Virus record (IMG/VR): IMGVR_UViG_3300032331_000813
Location: 20,466 to 84,465 of that record
Source: a virus
Length of the DNA stretch: 64,000 nucleotides
Direction: 5' to 3' (one strand)
The notes under the pieces were generated by a model that had not been told where the DNA came from, made no database searches, and worked only from the letters and a program-made list of their open reading frames with translations. Made by a program: the position numbers and the translations under genes. Of the stretch, positions 44,888 through 53,483 are shown piece after piece; position 1 is the first letter of the stretch; each line of letters starts with the position of its first letter.

Positions 44888-45536
44888 TTTAAATACCAAA
44901 TGGGTATTGGAGAATTTTAGTGACAAACCTATTAATTTTTTTGATATAGGTGCAGCACAAGTTAGCGGTGATGCAATAGTTTTTAAGACTATGTTACCTA
45001 ACGCAACTATATATGCTTTTGAATGTGCAGAAATATATAGAGAACATAATTTTCAATTTGCACAATGGTATGATATAAAATATTTTCATTGTGCTATGTC
45101 AGATAAAAACGGAACAGCTACGTTTTATCCATCAGACACATATAATGGAAATCATCATCCTTATTCAGGTAGTATATGTAAACCTACTACTACTATTACT
45201 TCTTTCGGCGAGTTTGTTTGGGGAGAACCTTATGCAGTTGAAACTATTAGATTAGATACCTTTTGTGATAAACATAATGTATCCCCTGACATAATACACA
45301 TTGATGTACAAGGAGCAGAGTACAAAGTTCTTAGCAGTATGGGTAATTATAGACCGTTGTGTATCTGGGCAGAGGTTAATGAATTTGAAAATTGCTATGA
45401 GACTAATATAAAATACAAAGATTTTAATGAATTGATGATTAGTTTAGGATATATCAAGCACCATTCAACCGGATTAGATGAGTTATACGTTTTGAGCAAT
45501 CTAGTAGTTACGCCATACTACGAAAAACATAAATAA
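44880..45536 (+). CDS. FkbM-family SAM-dependent methyltransferase
   Basis: A 218-residue methyltransferase. Motif I is FFDIGAAQVSGDAIVF (about 19-34) with the acidic end of strand 2 in YAFECAE. The FkbM-type motif IIHIDVQGAEYKVL lies near residues 138-151. The usual function is O-methylation of sugars or polyketides. It overlaps the epimerase gene by 8 nt, consistent with methylation of the sugar made there. A 49-nt gap and a late-type octamer follow it, so it ends one part of the operon. Confidence 0.78.
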   Translation: MSDLNTKWVLENFSDKPINFFDIGAAQVSGDAIVFKTMLPNATIYAFECAEIYREHNFQFAQWYDIKYFHCAMSDKNGTATFYPSDTYNGNHHPYSGSICKPTTTITSFGEFVWGEPYAVETIRLDTFCDKHNVSPDIIHIDVQGAEYKVLSSMGNYRPLCIWAEVNEFENCYETNIKYKDFNELMISLGYIKHHSTGLDELYVLSNLVVTPYYEKHK

Positions 45537-45556
45537 AACGGGTACTTTGTAAAGAT

Positions 45557-45564
45557 ATTAAATA
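45557..45564 (+). promoter_or_regulatory. Late promoter-like octamer ATTAAATA before B12-type radical SAM gene
   Basis: ATTAAATA sits in the only clear gap of the operon, 21 nt before the TTG start at 45586, and is followed by the strong AGAGGAGA ribosome binding site at 45571-45578. A new transcript for the second half of the operon may begin here. Confidence 0.4.
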
Positions 45565-45585
45565 GTCTATAGAGGAGACTATTTT

Positions 45586-47835
45586 TTGGATTTCAATTTA
45601 AAATCACTTGCTACAGAGAAGTTAGTACCAAAAGAAAGACCAACTGAAGATATAGCAGATGCACGCCATCGTAGTATGATGGAAGCAATTGCACCTTATG
45701 CAAAACCCACAGTACAAAAGAATTTAACCCCGGTCTATGTAGATTACAAAACCCGTAATACTAAATTAGTACTAGTATTGTGCCCAGAATGGAGTCCATA
45801 TATGCCGCCGTTTAGTCTAGCCAGACTGAGTGGTATTGCTAAAAGTTCAGGATATGAAACTCATATAATGGATTTAAATGTACGTGCATATAATGCAAAC
45901 ATAAAAGATTGGGAACCAAACAACAAATTACCATTTAGATTATGGGACCCTAGTAGCAGTTGGCACTGGTTGGGTGAGACTTACATGAAAGATATTCATC
46001 CGTTATTAGAACCTATACTTACTAAAGCAATAGATGATATTGTTGCTATTAACCCAGAAGTAGTGGGTTTTAGTGTATACTACATTAGTGAAGAACCCAC
46101 TAAGTGGATGTGCCAAGAACTTAAGCGTAGATTACCTAACGTAAAGATTGCAGTTGGAGGTCCTAACGTACACAAGAGTTGGTTCAAAACAGAACCCTAT
46201 TATGATTATGTTGTTGTAGGAGAAGGTGAAGCAAACTTATTAGTGTTATTAGATGAAATTGAAAATGGAATAACGCACGACGGTCCCAAAATTCTAGACC
46301 AACCTGAAGACCAGCGTATCAATATTAACGGCTTACCGATGCCAGACTATGAAAGTATTGACTTTAGTCAATATGAATTGCCCAATGGCGTTAACACAGA
46401 AATTAGCAGAGGATGTACAGCTAAATGTACATTCTGTGAAGAAACACACTTTTGGAAATATCGTCAACGTCAAGCAGTTGATTTGATTTCTGAGATTGAA
46501 TGGCTTTACTATAATAAAGGAACTGATGTTATTTGGTTCATTGATAGCTTAGTGAACGGTAACTTGAAAGAACTCAGAGCATTTGTTAAAGCAGTTGCAG
46601 CTAAAGACTTGAAAATTAAATGGACAGGATATGCCCGTTGCGATGGTCGCATGGACTTAGAATACATGAAAGATTTAGCTGCCGGTGGTTGTATTATGTT
46701 TAATTACGGAATAGAATCTGGTAGTCAAAAAGTTTTAGACGATATGGACAAAGGTGTTACTATTGCTGAGATGGAACAGAACTTTATCGACGGCAAGAAA
46801 GTTGGTATATGGGCAGCCACTAATTGGATCGTTGGATTCCCTACAGAAGATTTTCAAGACTATGCTGATAGTATGACATTGTTATGGCGTATGCGTAACA
46901 ACAATATCAACAATGCAGGATTAGGGGTAGGCTACGGATTAGGGCCAGAAACTATCGTAGGACAGAATCCCCACAAGTTTAATATCAGTTGGCAGAAGTA
47001 TCAAGGTCATTGGATTACTAATGACTTTAAAATGGGCGGCACACATGTTATGACCCGCGTAAAAACTTTTCATATGTTTGCTGACTTTTTGAAAGGGTGT
47101 ACTGAAGTACCAATTGGATATCCAGTTAGATTTAGTTTAGCTAAAGAACATTACGTTATTGAACTGAATGATCCTAACTGTATAAAAGAAATTGAATACG
47201 AAAAATTTGACTATAATATAATCAAAGCAGATATCAATCCTTTTGCTGATACATTAGTAAATGAGATGTGGCCATTCTTTAGAATGCTGTGGAAGACACG
47301 GGGAGGATACAAAGCTGAAGTACGTTTCAATCCTAATATAGACTTAAAAGAATTTGGTAGTCAATTTGGACCCGGTATGTATTATGCAGTATACAAGTTT
47401 AATATCACTGATGATGGTAAATGGGATGCTGACTTTGATATTATCTTTAATCAAGTAGACAATAATTTTGATGATCGTAAACCTCCCCCAATGGGACGCA
47501 AGGGTCCATTCTACGCACAAGATTATAGTAGATTACAAAGCAATACTAGTAAACGTGCTAGAAAATTAGCTAGACCATCATGGGATGTCAACGAAGGTCG
47601 TAGTGGGCAAGATTTTACTGACTTACTAGAAGAAGAAAAAATATTAAACGAAACAATTGATTTCTCATTCAAATTGCATTGGGTAAATTCAGGTGATTGG
47701 GGGAATTATACTGACTATGAAGTAAAAGTAAGTGATACTACATCGGTAGTTATTCCTGAAAAAGAAGCAATGACTGCAAAAGAGTTTGTGTCAATAAATA
47801 TATCATCCATTAAGAAACATGAACAACGTAGTTGA
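45586..47835 (+). CDS. B12-binding-type radical SAM enzyme
   Basis: The 749-residue protein starts with TTG at 45586, chosen because an AGGAG site lies 8 nt upstream and no better ATG lies near. Residues about 60-230 form the Rossmann-like domain of B12-binding radical SAM proteins (VLCPEWSPYMPPFSLARLSG, then VVGFSVYY, VAVGGPNVH and VVVGEGE), but a clear DxHxxG cobalamin-ligand motif is not visible, so it may bind B12 base-off or not at all. The radical SAM triad is C277, C281 and C284 (GCTAKCTFC), with WFIDSLVNG and GIESGSQKVLDDM following. A C-terminal extension of about 250 residues is unassigned. Methyl transfer or ring chemistry are both possible. Confidence 0.82.
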   Translation: MDFNLKSLATEKLVPKERPTEDIADARHRSMMEAIAPYAKPTVQKNLTPVYVDYKTRNTKLVLVLCPEWSPYMPPFSLARLSGIAKSSGYETHIMDLNVRAYNANIKDWEPNNKLPFRLWDPSSSWHWLGETYMKDIHPLLEPILTKAIDDIVAINPEVVGFSVYYISEEPTKWMCQELKRRLPNVKIAVGGPNVHKSWFKTEPYYDYVVVGEGEANLLVLLDEIENGITHDGPKILDQPEDQRININGLPMPDYESIDFSQYELPNGVNTEISRGCTAKCTFCEETHFWKYRQRQAVDLISEIEWLYYNKGTDVIWFIDSLVNGNLKELRAFVKAVAAKDLKIKWTGYARCDGRMDLEYMKDLAAGGCIMFNYGIESGSQKVLDDMDKGVTIAEMEQNFIDGKKVGIWAATNWIVGFPTEDFQDYADSMTLLWRMRNNNINNAGLGVGYGLGPETIVGQNPHKFNISWQKYQGHWITNDFKMGGTHVMTRVKTFHMFADFLKGCTEVPIGYPVRFSLAKEHYVIELNDPNCIKEIEYEKFDYNIIKADINPFADTLVNEMWPFFRMLWKTRGGYKAEVRFNPNIDLKEFGSQFGPGMYYAVYKFNITDDGKWDADFDIIFNQVDNNFDDRKPPPMGRKGPFYAQDYSRLQSNTSKRARKLARPSWDVNEGRSGQDFTDLLEEEKILNETIDFSFKLHWVNSGDWGNYTDYEVKVSDTTSVVIPEKEAMTAKEFVSINISSIKKHEQRS

Positions 47836-48409
47836 ATTTGAATCCGTTATAAAAACATTTTACAATGCACCATATGCTGTAGCAGTTGATTGCTGTACTC
47901 ATGCAATTGAATTGTGTTTAAGACTATTACGACCTGAATGGGTTTCGTGCCCAAAACACACGTATTTGAGTGTACCTATGACATTTAAGAAACTAAACAT
48001 AGTTTGGACATTCAATGATGAAAAATGGAATGATTATTATCACATAGCCAACACAAATATTATTGACGCAGCGGTATATTGGAAAAAAGATGGATATATT
48101 CAAAATTCAATGATGTGTTTAAGTTTTCAATATAAGAAACATTTGAACATTGGACGAGGTGGAATGATATTGTTAGACAACGAAGAACAATATAAACAAC
48201 TTAAAAAAATGAGATATGATGGAAGAACAGATGACAAACCTTGGGCACAACAAGATGTAGACACAATAGGTTATCATTATTATATGACACCCGAAAATGC
48301 AGATATTGGATTACAAAGATTTGATGAAGTTTTTTTTAAGCAGCCTAAAAATTGGTCATATATAGATTATCCGAATTTAAAGAAAATGAGTGTATTTAAT
48401 GTTAAGTAA
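47819..48409 (+). CDS. Minimal DegT/DnrJ/EryC1-like sugar aminotransferase
   Basis: Only 196 residues, against 370-400 in the usual DegT family. The N-terminal part has VAVDCCTHAIELCLRLL and the H-x-Y-L stretch CPKHTYLSVPMTF, as in the PLP-binding half (S/G-TxA...LAL; PxxT). SFQYKKHLNIGRGGMI near residues 102-116 matches the lysine motif, with K107 as the likely PLP lysine. The C-terminal small domain is mostly missing. DegT enzymes place an amino group on a keto-sugar nucleotide. It is either a compact working version, as seen in other phages, or an enzyme fragment. It overlaps the B12-type gene by 17 nt. Confidence 0.7.
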   Translation: MNNVVEFESVIKTFYNAPYAVAVDCCTHAIELCLRLLRPEWVSCPKHTYLSVPMTFKKLNIVWTFNDEKWNDYYHIANTNIIDAAVYWKKDGYIQNSMMCLSFQYKKHLNIGRGGMILLDNEEQYKQLKKMRYDGRTDDKPWAQQDVDTIGYHYYMTPENADIGLQRFDEVFFKQPKNWSYIDYPNLKKMSVFNVK

Positions 48410-49376
48410 GAATGAATGGGACCCGTTAAAAGCAGTTATTTTGGGCATTGCAGATGATGCTCAGATTCCTCTCATGGATACTAGTTTGCGTTGTGTAAAC
48501 TATGCTGATCGTGAAAAATCATATACGATACCTCACGGAAAATACCCCAAACAAGTTATAGATGAGGCAAACGAAGATTTACACACGTTTGAATCATTTT
48601 TGATTAAAGCAGGGGTTAAAGTATATCGCCCTGATTTTAAATGTATTCCAAATTACTATAACTATTGTCCTAGAGACACTGTGTTAGTACATGATAATTT
48701 GATTCTTGCTACTCCAAATCCATTGAGAGCAAGAGAGTTTGAATATAAAGCAATGGAAGATATATTAACACTATACAGTGAAGTAACTACAATTGATATT
48801 AAACGGGGTAATGATTTATACAACACAAATTGCATAGGTGACCCTGACATACTTGCATTGAATGAAAACGAACCTGCGTTTGACGCAGCAAACATATTAC
48901 GTGACAATGAAAACCTTTACTATTTAGTAAGTAATAGTGGTAATAAGAAGGGTGCAGAACGACTACAAGAGTTACATCCCAATAAGAAAGTATGGACTAT
49001 TGAAGGTGTATACAGTTATATGCATTTAGATAGCACAATTGCGTTACTGCGTGAAGGATTGATGTTGTTGAACCCTGCACGTATTAAGAGTATAGATCAA
49101 TTGCCTAAACCATTACAAAATTGGGATGTTATTTGGTGTCCCGAACCAGTTGATATTGGGCATTACCCCGGCTACTGTAATTCTAGCACATGGGTTAATA
49201 TGAATTTGCTAAGTATTAACCCCGGGCTAGTGGTGTTAGAAATGCATCAAACTAATTTACGCAAAGAGTTAGAGAAACATAAAATAGAAGCTGCCATGTT
49301 ACCAATGCGTCATGCTAGAACATTAGGAGGTTGTTTTCATTGCGTAACATTAGATATATTGAGGGATCACACATGA
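48399..49376 (+). CDS. Amidinotransferase (glycine/inosamine amidinotransferase family)
   Basis: The 325-residue product from the ATG at 48399; an in-frame GTG at 48390 would add three residues. Family features: NEWDPLKAVILG at the start, CPRDTVLV and EPAFDAANILRD in the first half, the YMHLDSTIALLREGLML stretch with the catalytic histidine, and GGCFHCVTLD at the end holding the catalytic cysteine region. These enzymes move an amidino group from arginine to an amine, as in StrB1 of streptomycin synthesis or creatine synthesis. Next to a DegT-like aminotransferase, the logical acceptor is an amino sugar. Assignment is good; the acceptor is inference. Confidence 0.85.
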   Translation: MLSKNEWDPLKAVILGIADDAQIPLMDTSLRCVNYADREKSYTIPHGKYPKQVIDEANEDLHTFESFLIKAGVKVYRPDFKCIPNYYNYCPRDTVLVHDNLILATPNPLRAREFEYKAMEDILTLYSEVTTIDIKRGNDLYNTNCIGDPDILALNENEPAFDAANILRDNENLYYLVSNSGNKKGAERLQELHPNKKVWTIEGVYSYMHLDSTIALLREGLMLLNPARIKSIDQLPKPLQNWDVIWCPEPVDIGHYPGYCNSSTWVNMNLLSINPGLVVLEMHQTNLRKELEKHKIEAAMLPMRHARTLGGCFHCVTLDILRDHT

Positions 49377-51154
49377 GACAAAAATGGGCTAGAGGACATA
49401 TTGGTCCTTTCTGGGATAAAACAATGTTTAATAACTTGCCTTTTGTTAGGCAACCTGTGTTACAATCTGAAATAGACAAGTGGACCGAACTTGGATATAA
49501 TAATGTAAAAAATTTCACAGGTACATTATACGATAACAAAAATCCAATGCCCGAATGGGTAATTAATTTAGGTAACTTGTTTGATTTATCTAATCAAACA
49601 TATACGATTTACAAAATGGAAACATTAGAAATAATGCCCACGCATGTAGATCATTTCAGTACTTACATGAGATTGTTTGGAGCTGAATACAAAGATATCC
49701 GTAGAGTGTTGGTTATGTTAGAAGATTGGAAACCTGGGCATTATTTAGAGATTGACGGAGTTGGAATTACTAGTTGGATAGCAGGAGATTGGTTCATATG
49801 GGACAGTGATGTTCCGCATGCGGCTAGTAATATAGGTATAGAAGATAGATATACACTACAAATAACTGGAACATTAATTAGTGCGAAAAAAAGCATGTCG
49901 GACCTTCATTGGTTCAATATACCCAACATGCCAGAGAAGTTTGAAACATCTAGATTCCCCCACACCAAAGTAATAAAAGATAAATTTGTTGACGATACTC
50001 CTACTTACTTGTATATGTTAAATGGTAGAATCACTGAACTAGAAGAAATTCAACACGATGATGAAACTATCAATAAGTTAAACGAAACTGGTATTCATAT
50101 TTATTTAAATGAGCCATTGTGTAGTTACCACGTTGATGCAGAGGATTTGGTCTATGAAGGTCGAGTAGGTTCAAAACATAATATGATGTTTTACAGTGAG
50201 TTTGGTGAGCATATTAATCCATTCGAACTGAGAGCAGATGAGTTAGATAGTATTTTGATATATGCTAACAACAATAGATTAACTAATATTAAAGTTCACA
50301 CCGGGGATTATACGGTCGAACCTTACTATCCTGAATACACTTCTAGAATAAAATTATTAACTGACGATATATTCATAAAGTCGCAGTTTAACTTACGCCG
50401 TGTAGAAAAAGTTCATCTAACTCCTAATTTTAATAAAAAGTTCATCTGTTTAAATTGGCGTTATACTAGACATAGATTTATGACAGCAGCATTTTTAGCT
50501 CAAAAAAGTACATACATGACTTGGTATTTTAAAGCTGGTTGCACTATAATGAATCATGGCCCGTGGTTAAACTTTTTTTCTAAATGGGCTGAAGACTATC
50601 CAGAATATCAAACTGCTATAATGAAAGGTGTTATTCACTTGAATAATAACACACCTTTGAATTTAGATTTGAATATAAAAAATCCTACTATAATAACGCA
50701 TCATTATTTTGGAAAATTTTATCCAGACAACACGTTATTAAATGACATCATAAAACCTGGTAAAACTAACTATGATAATCTAAAAAAGTTTTATTCTGAT
50801 GTGTTTGTTGATATTGTTACTGAATCAAGATTTGCACAGCCGACTGCTAACTATAGTGAAAAAGCACTACAACCTATATTTTATAAGAAACCTTTCATTA
50901 TGGTAGGTCCTCCTAAAACACTAGAGTATATGAGAAGCATGGGATTTAAAACGTTTGGTGATTTTTGGGATGAGTCATATGATGATTGTCATAATCATGA
51001 AGATAGGTTAGCCATGATATTTAAGATTATACAACAGATAGACGAAAAATCAATAGACGAACTAAGAGCAATGTATAATGAAATGGCGTATATATTAGAA
51101 CACAACTTTGATATTGCTAATTCTATTATACCTACTGTGAGTGAATACGCATAA
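49373..51154 (+). CDS. 2OG-Fe(II) oxygenase fused to a GT-like domain
   Basis: The start is placed at the ATG at 49373, which overlaps the preceding stop as ATGA and follows a GAGGGA site; an upstream ATG at 49331 is less likely. The product has 593 residues. Residues 75-170 hold a double-stranded beta-helix pattern with the metal triad H91, D93 and H149 and a 2OG-binding Arg159 (HVDH, then SDVPHAASN, then RYTLQITG), as in aspartyl/asparaginyl hydroxylase-like oxygenases. Residues about 400-590 match the TEK/SEK...PFIMVG...GFKTFGDFWDESYD end of the protein at 42604, a GT-B-like lobe. Fusion of hydroxylase and transferase is unusual. Substrates are unknown. Confidence 0.72.
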   Translation: MRQKWARGHIGPFWDKTMFNNLPFVRQPVLQSEIDKWTELGYNNVKNFTGTLYDNKNPMPEWVINLGNLFDLSNQTYTIYKMETLEIMPTHVDHFSTYMRLFGAEYKDIRRVLVMLEDWKPGHYLEIDGVGITSWIAGDWFIWDSDVPHAASNIGIEDRYTLQITGTLISAKKSMSDLHWFNIPNMPEKFETSRFPHTKVIKDKFVDDTPTYLYMLNGRITELEEIQHDDETINKLNETGIHIYLNEPLCSYHVDAEDLVYEGRVGSKHNMMFYSEFGEHINPFELRADELDSILIYANNNRLTNIKVHTGDYTVEPYYPEYTSRIKLLTDDIFIKSQFNLRRVEKVHLTPNFNKKFICLNWRYTRHRFMTAAFLAQKSTYMTWYFKAGCTIMNHGPWLNFFSKWAEDYPEYQTAIMKGVIHLNNNTPLNLDLNIKNPTIITHHYFGKFYPDNTLLNDIIKPGKTNYDNLKKFYSDVFVDIVTESRFAQPTANYSEKALQPIFYKKPFIMVGPPKTLEYMRSMGFKTFGDFWDESYDDCHNHEDRLAMIFKIIQQIDEKSIDELRAMYNEMAYILEHNFDIANSIIPTVSEYA

Positions 51155-51903
51155 TGAAAAAATTAATGCTAATTGCAGGATGTAGTCATACATCCGGATC
51201 TGAAATAAACGGTGAAGAAGATTCTCCTTATAACAGACAGAAATCATACGGTAATCAACTTGCTGAAATAATGGGATACACTCCTATAAATATCGCAGAA
51301 CCAGGATCAACAAACACCACTATAGCACGTAGTATATTGCAATGGTTTAGTGAAAAATATAATCCAAACGAAATGGAAGTGTTTGTTTCAGTGGGTTGGA
51401 CTGAAAGCACTAGAATGGAAATTCCATGGCATAGACCTACTTGGTACGCTGCACATTGTCCATACGGCGATTATGCAGCTACAACCAGTACTGATTATTT
51501 AAGAATTAATTCAGGATGGCCTGGCGCAGACCCTGAAGAAAAAGTGATAGTACCTGAATTTCAACGTTTTATGGCAAGTAATGAAAAATATTTAGAAATA
51601 CTAAGTGCTAACACTGTACTACAAATTCAATATTTTCTAAAATCTAAAAATGTTGATTATGTGATGTGTAACACAATGCATGTATTTTATCCAAGAGACA
51701 GGCATACTAGTTTTTATATGGAACAAATGGATTTGTCAAAGTATTATAACATGGAAAATTCAAGTCAATCATTTTATAGTAAGTATAAACAATTAGGTTT
51801 TGTAAATACAAAAGCAAAGTATTGGCATCACGATGAAGGTCCACATCGTTTATATGCAGAAGAACTTTCCGATTTCATAAAGGCTAATCATGTTCATAAT
51901 TGA
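51154..51903 (+). CDS. SGNH/GDSL-like hydrolase
   Basis: A 249-residue protein. Block I GCSHTSG (9-15) supplies the nucleophile-type Ser11 (the first Ser after Gly-Cys), block II-like NIAEPGSTNTTIARSI supplies Gly/Asn oxyanion positions, VSVGWTESTRME follows, and DEGPHRLYAEEL near 226-237 gives the Asp-x-x-x-His pair. The usual role is hydrolysis or transfer of acyl groups on sugars and lipids. There is no signal peptide, so it acts in the cytoplasm. The start overlaps the upstream stop as TAATG. Acyl modification of the glycan is a reasonable inference. Confidence 0.68.
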   Translation: MKKLMLIAGCSHTSGSEINGEEDSPYNRQKSYGNQLAEIMGYTPINIAEPGSTNTTIARSILQWFSEKYNPNEMEVFVSVGWTESTRMEIPWHRPTWYAAHCPYGDYAATTSTDYLRINSGWPGADPEEKVIVPEFQRFMASNEKYLEILSANTVLQIQYFLKSKNVDYVMCNTMHVFYPRDRHTSFYMEQMDLSKYYNMENSSQSFYSKYKQLGFVNTKAKYWHHDEGPHRLYAEELSDFIKANHVHN

Positions 51904-52000
51904 TTTTTTCAAAACTATCTATTATAAAATTTCTCGTGAATACAAGTATCGTAAACGTTTGAAAGAATTGCGTAAGCGTGATCCATTTATCTACAAATGA
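51890..52000 (+). CDS. 36-residue basic phage micro-protein
   Basis: ATG at 51890 inside the end of the SGNH gene; stop TGA at 51998-52000 overlaps the next ATG (ATGA). The product is aromatic at the start (FIIDFFKTIYY) and strongly basic after it (YKYRKRLKELRKRDPFIYK), so it is an amphipathic helix with a positive patch. It fills the only gap between two coupled genes, so ribosomes pass through it. No homologue with known function is recalled; nucleic-acid or membrane contact is possible. Confidence 0.6.
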   Translation: MFIIDFFKTIYYKISREYKYRKRLKELRKRDPFIYK

Positions 52001-53475
52001 ATTACATAGGCATATCTGCTGGATTCCATGACGCTGCTGTTAGTGTAGTTGATGACCTTGGTAACATTTTGTTTGCTGGTCATAGCGAACGCTATAGTAA
52101 GATTAAGCACGACAAGAATATATGTGAAGAATTATTAATTGATGCCCTAAAACATATCAATTCAGAATACTTACAATATCATTATTATGAACGCCCTTGG
52201 CTAAAATCATTGCGTCAATTACGTAGTGGTGAAGGATTTAATTGGCCGTCATGGGAAAAGATTTTAGGTTCCGCTTACGACCAAATGGGCACACCCAAAA
52301 TACATACTCATAGTCACCATCAATGTCATGCCGCAGCAGGCTTTCAAACAAGTCCTTATCAAGATGCTACTGTTGTAGTAATTGATGCCATAGGAGAGTT
52401 TGATACTATTACTATATGGGATGCATGGTATGACAATGAAGGTAACGCAAAATATAAAAAATTATGGAGTTTAAAGTACCCGGATAGCATTGGACTATTC
52501 TATTCAGCAATGACTAAACGAGTTGGATTGCGTCCACTCGATGAAGAATACATTCTAATGGGTATGGCAGCATACGGAGAACCCAATCATATTGCTGATA
52601 TGATCAATGATTTAGTAGATAGAAAAGATATATTAACCTTTAAGCAGAATCTACACACTGGTGTTAGTGAAGATTTCTTAAAAGATGCTGATATAATGGA
52701 CATTGCTAGTAGCAGCCAACATTTGGTTGAATACATGATTACTAGAGTAATAAATAAAGCTAGAACAATGGGTCGCAGTAGAAATTTAGTATACGGCGGT
52801 GGGGTAGCATTGAACTGTTTAGCAAACAGATTGCTAGGGAACTTTTATGAAAATATTTGGATCATGCCTAACCCAGGTGATGCTGGCAATAGCCTCGGTG
52901 CGGCGTGTCTTGGGTACAATAGTAGAGTTAATTGGACTGATGCTTATCTTGGTCATAACATTCCTAGCAAGTATCCTGTTAACGGTTTACTTGATGTGTT
53001 ACTTACTGATAGCATTGTGGGTGTCGCATCAGGACGAGCAGAGTTCGGCCCGAGAGCATTGGGAAACCGTAGTCTCCTTGCAGACCCAAGAGGCAATGAG
53101 ATAAAAGATAAAGTAAATGAAATCAAACGCAGACAAAAATTTCGACCTTTTGCTCCGGTCATTCTTGAGGAGTATGCTCATCAGTATTTTGATATGCCTA
53201 AGCACTGGGATAATAGTAGGTATATGCAAGTCATCAGCCGTTGTAGGTCTCCTGAGTTATTTCCTGCTATTGTTCACTATGACTGGACTAGCCGTGTTCA
53301 GACTGTGCCGAAAGATGGATCAGGAATTAGAGAACTGTTAGAGAAATGGTATGTAATGACTGAATGTCCAATGTTATTGAATACTAGTTTAAACATACGC
53401 GGCGAGCCAATGGTGAACAATCGTGATGATGCTGACAGATTCGAAAAACTGTACGGGGTAAAAGTTTTGTCATAA
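51997..53475 (+). CDS. Carbamoyltransferase, NodU/CmcH/TobZ type
   Basis: The 492-residue product has the N-terminal ASKHA-like domain of TobZ-type O-carbamoyltransferases: GISAGFHDAAVSVV at the start, HSHHQCHAAAGF near residues 105-116 (the Kae1-like metal/nucleotide histidines), VVVIDAIGEFDT, and YGGGVALNCLANR. The C-terminal YrdC-like carbamoyl domain follows with GRAEFGPRALGNRS and KFRPFAPVI. It transfers a carbamoyl group from carbamoyl phosphate, through a carbamoyl-adenylate, to a hydroxyl of a sugar or antibiotic. The start overlaps the micro-gene stop. The family call is secure; the acceptor is inferred to be the operon's glycan. Confidence 0.88.
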   Translation: MNYIGISAGFHDAAVSVVDDLGNILFAGHSERYSKIKHDKNICEELLIDALKHINSEYLQYHYYERPWLKSLRQLRSGEGFNWPSWEKILGSAYDQMGTPKIHTHSHHQCHAAAGFQTSPYQDATVVVIDAIGEFDTITIWDAWYDNEGNAKYKKLWSLKYPDSIGLFYSAMTKRVGLRPLDEEYILMGMAAYGEPNHIADMINDLVDRKDILTFKQNLHTGVSEDFLKDADIMDIASSSQHLVEYMITRVINKARTMGRSRNLVYGGGVALNCLANRLLGNFYENIWIMPNPGDAGNSLGAACLGYNSRVNWTDAYLGHNIPSKYPVNGLLDVLLTDSIVGVASGRAEFGPRALGNRSLLADPRGNEIKDKVNEIKRRQKFRPFAPVILEEYAHQYFDMPKHWDNSRYMQVISRCRSPELFPAIVHYDWTSRVQTVPKDGSGIRELLEKWYVMTECPMLLNTSLNIRGEPMVNNRDDADRFEKLYGVKVLS

Positions 53476-53483
53476 GTAGATAC

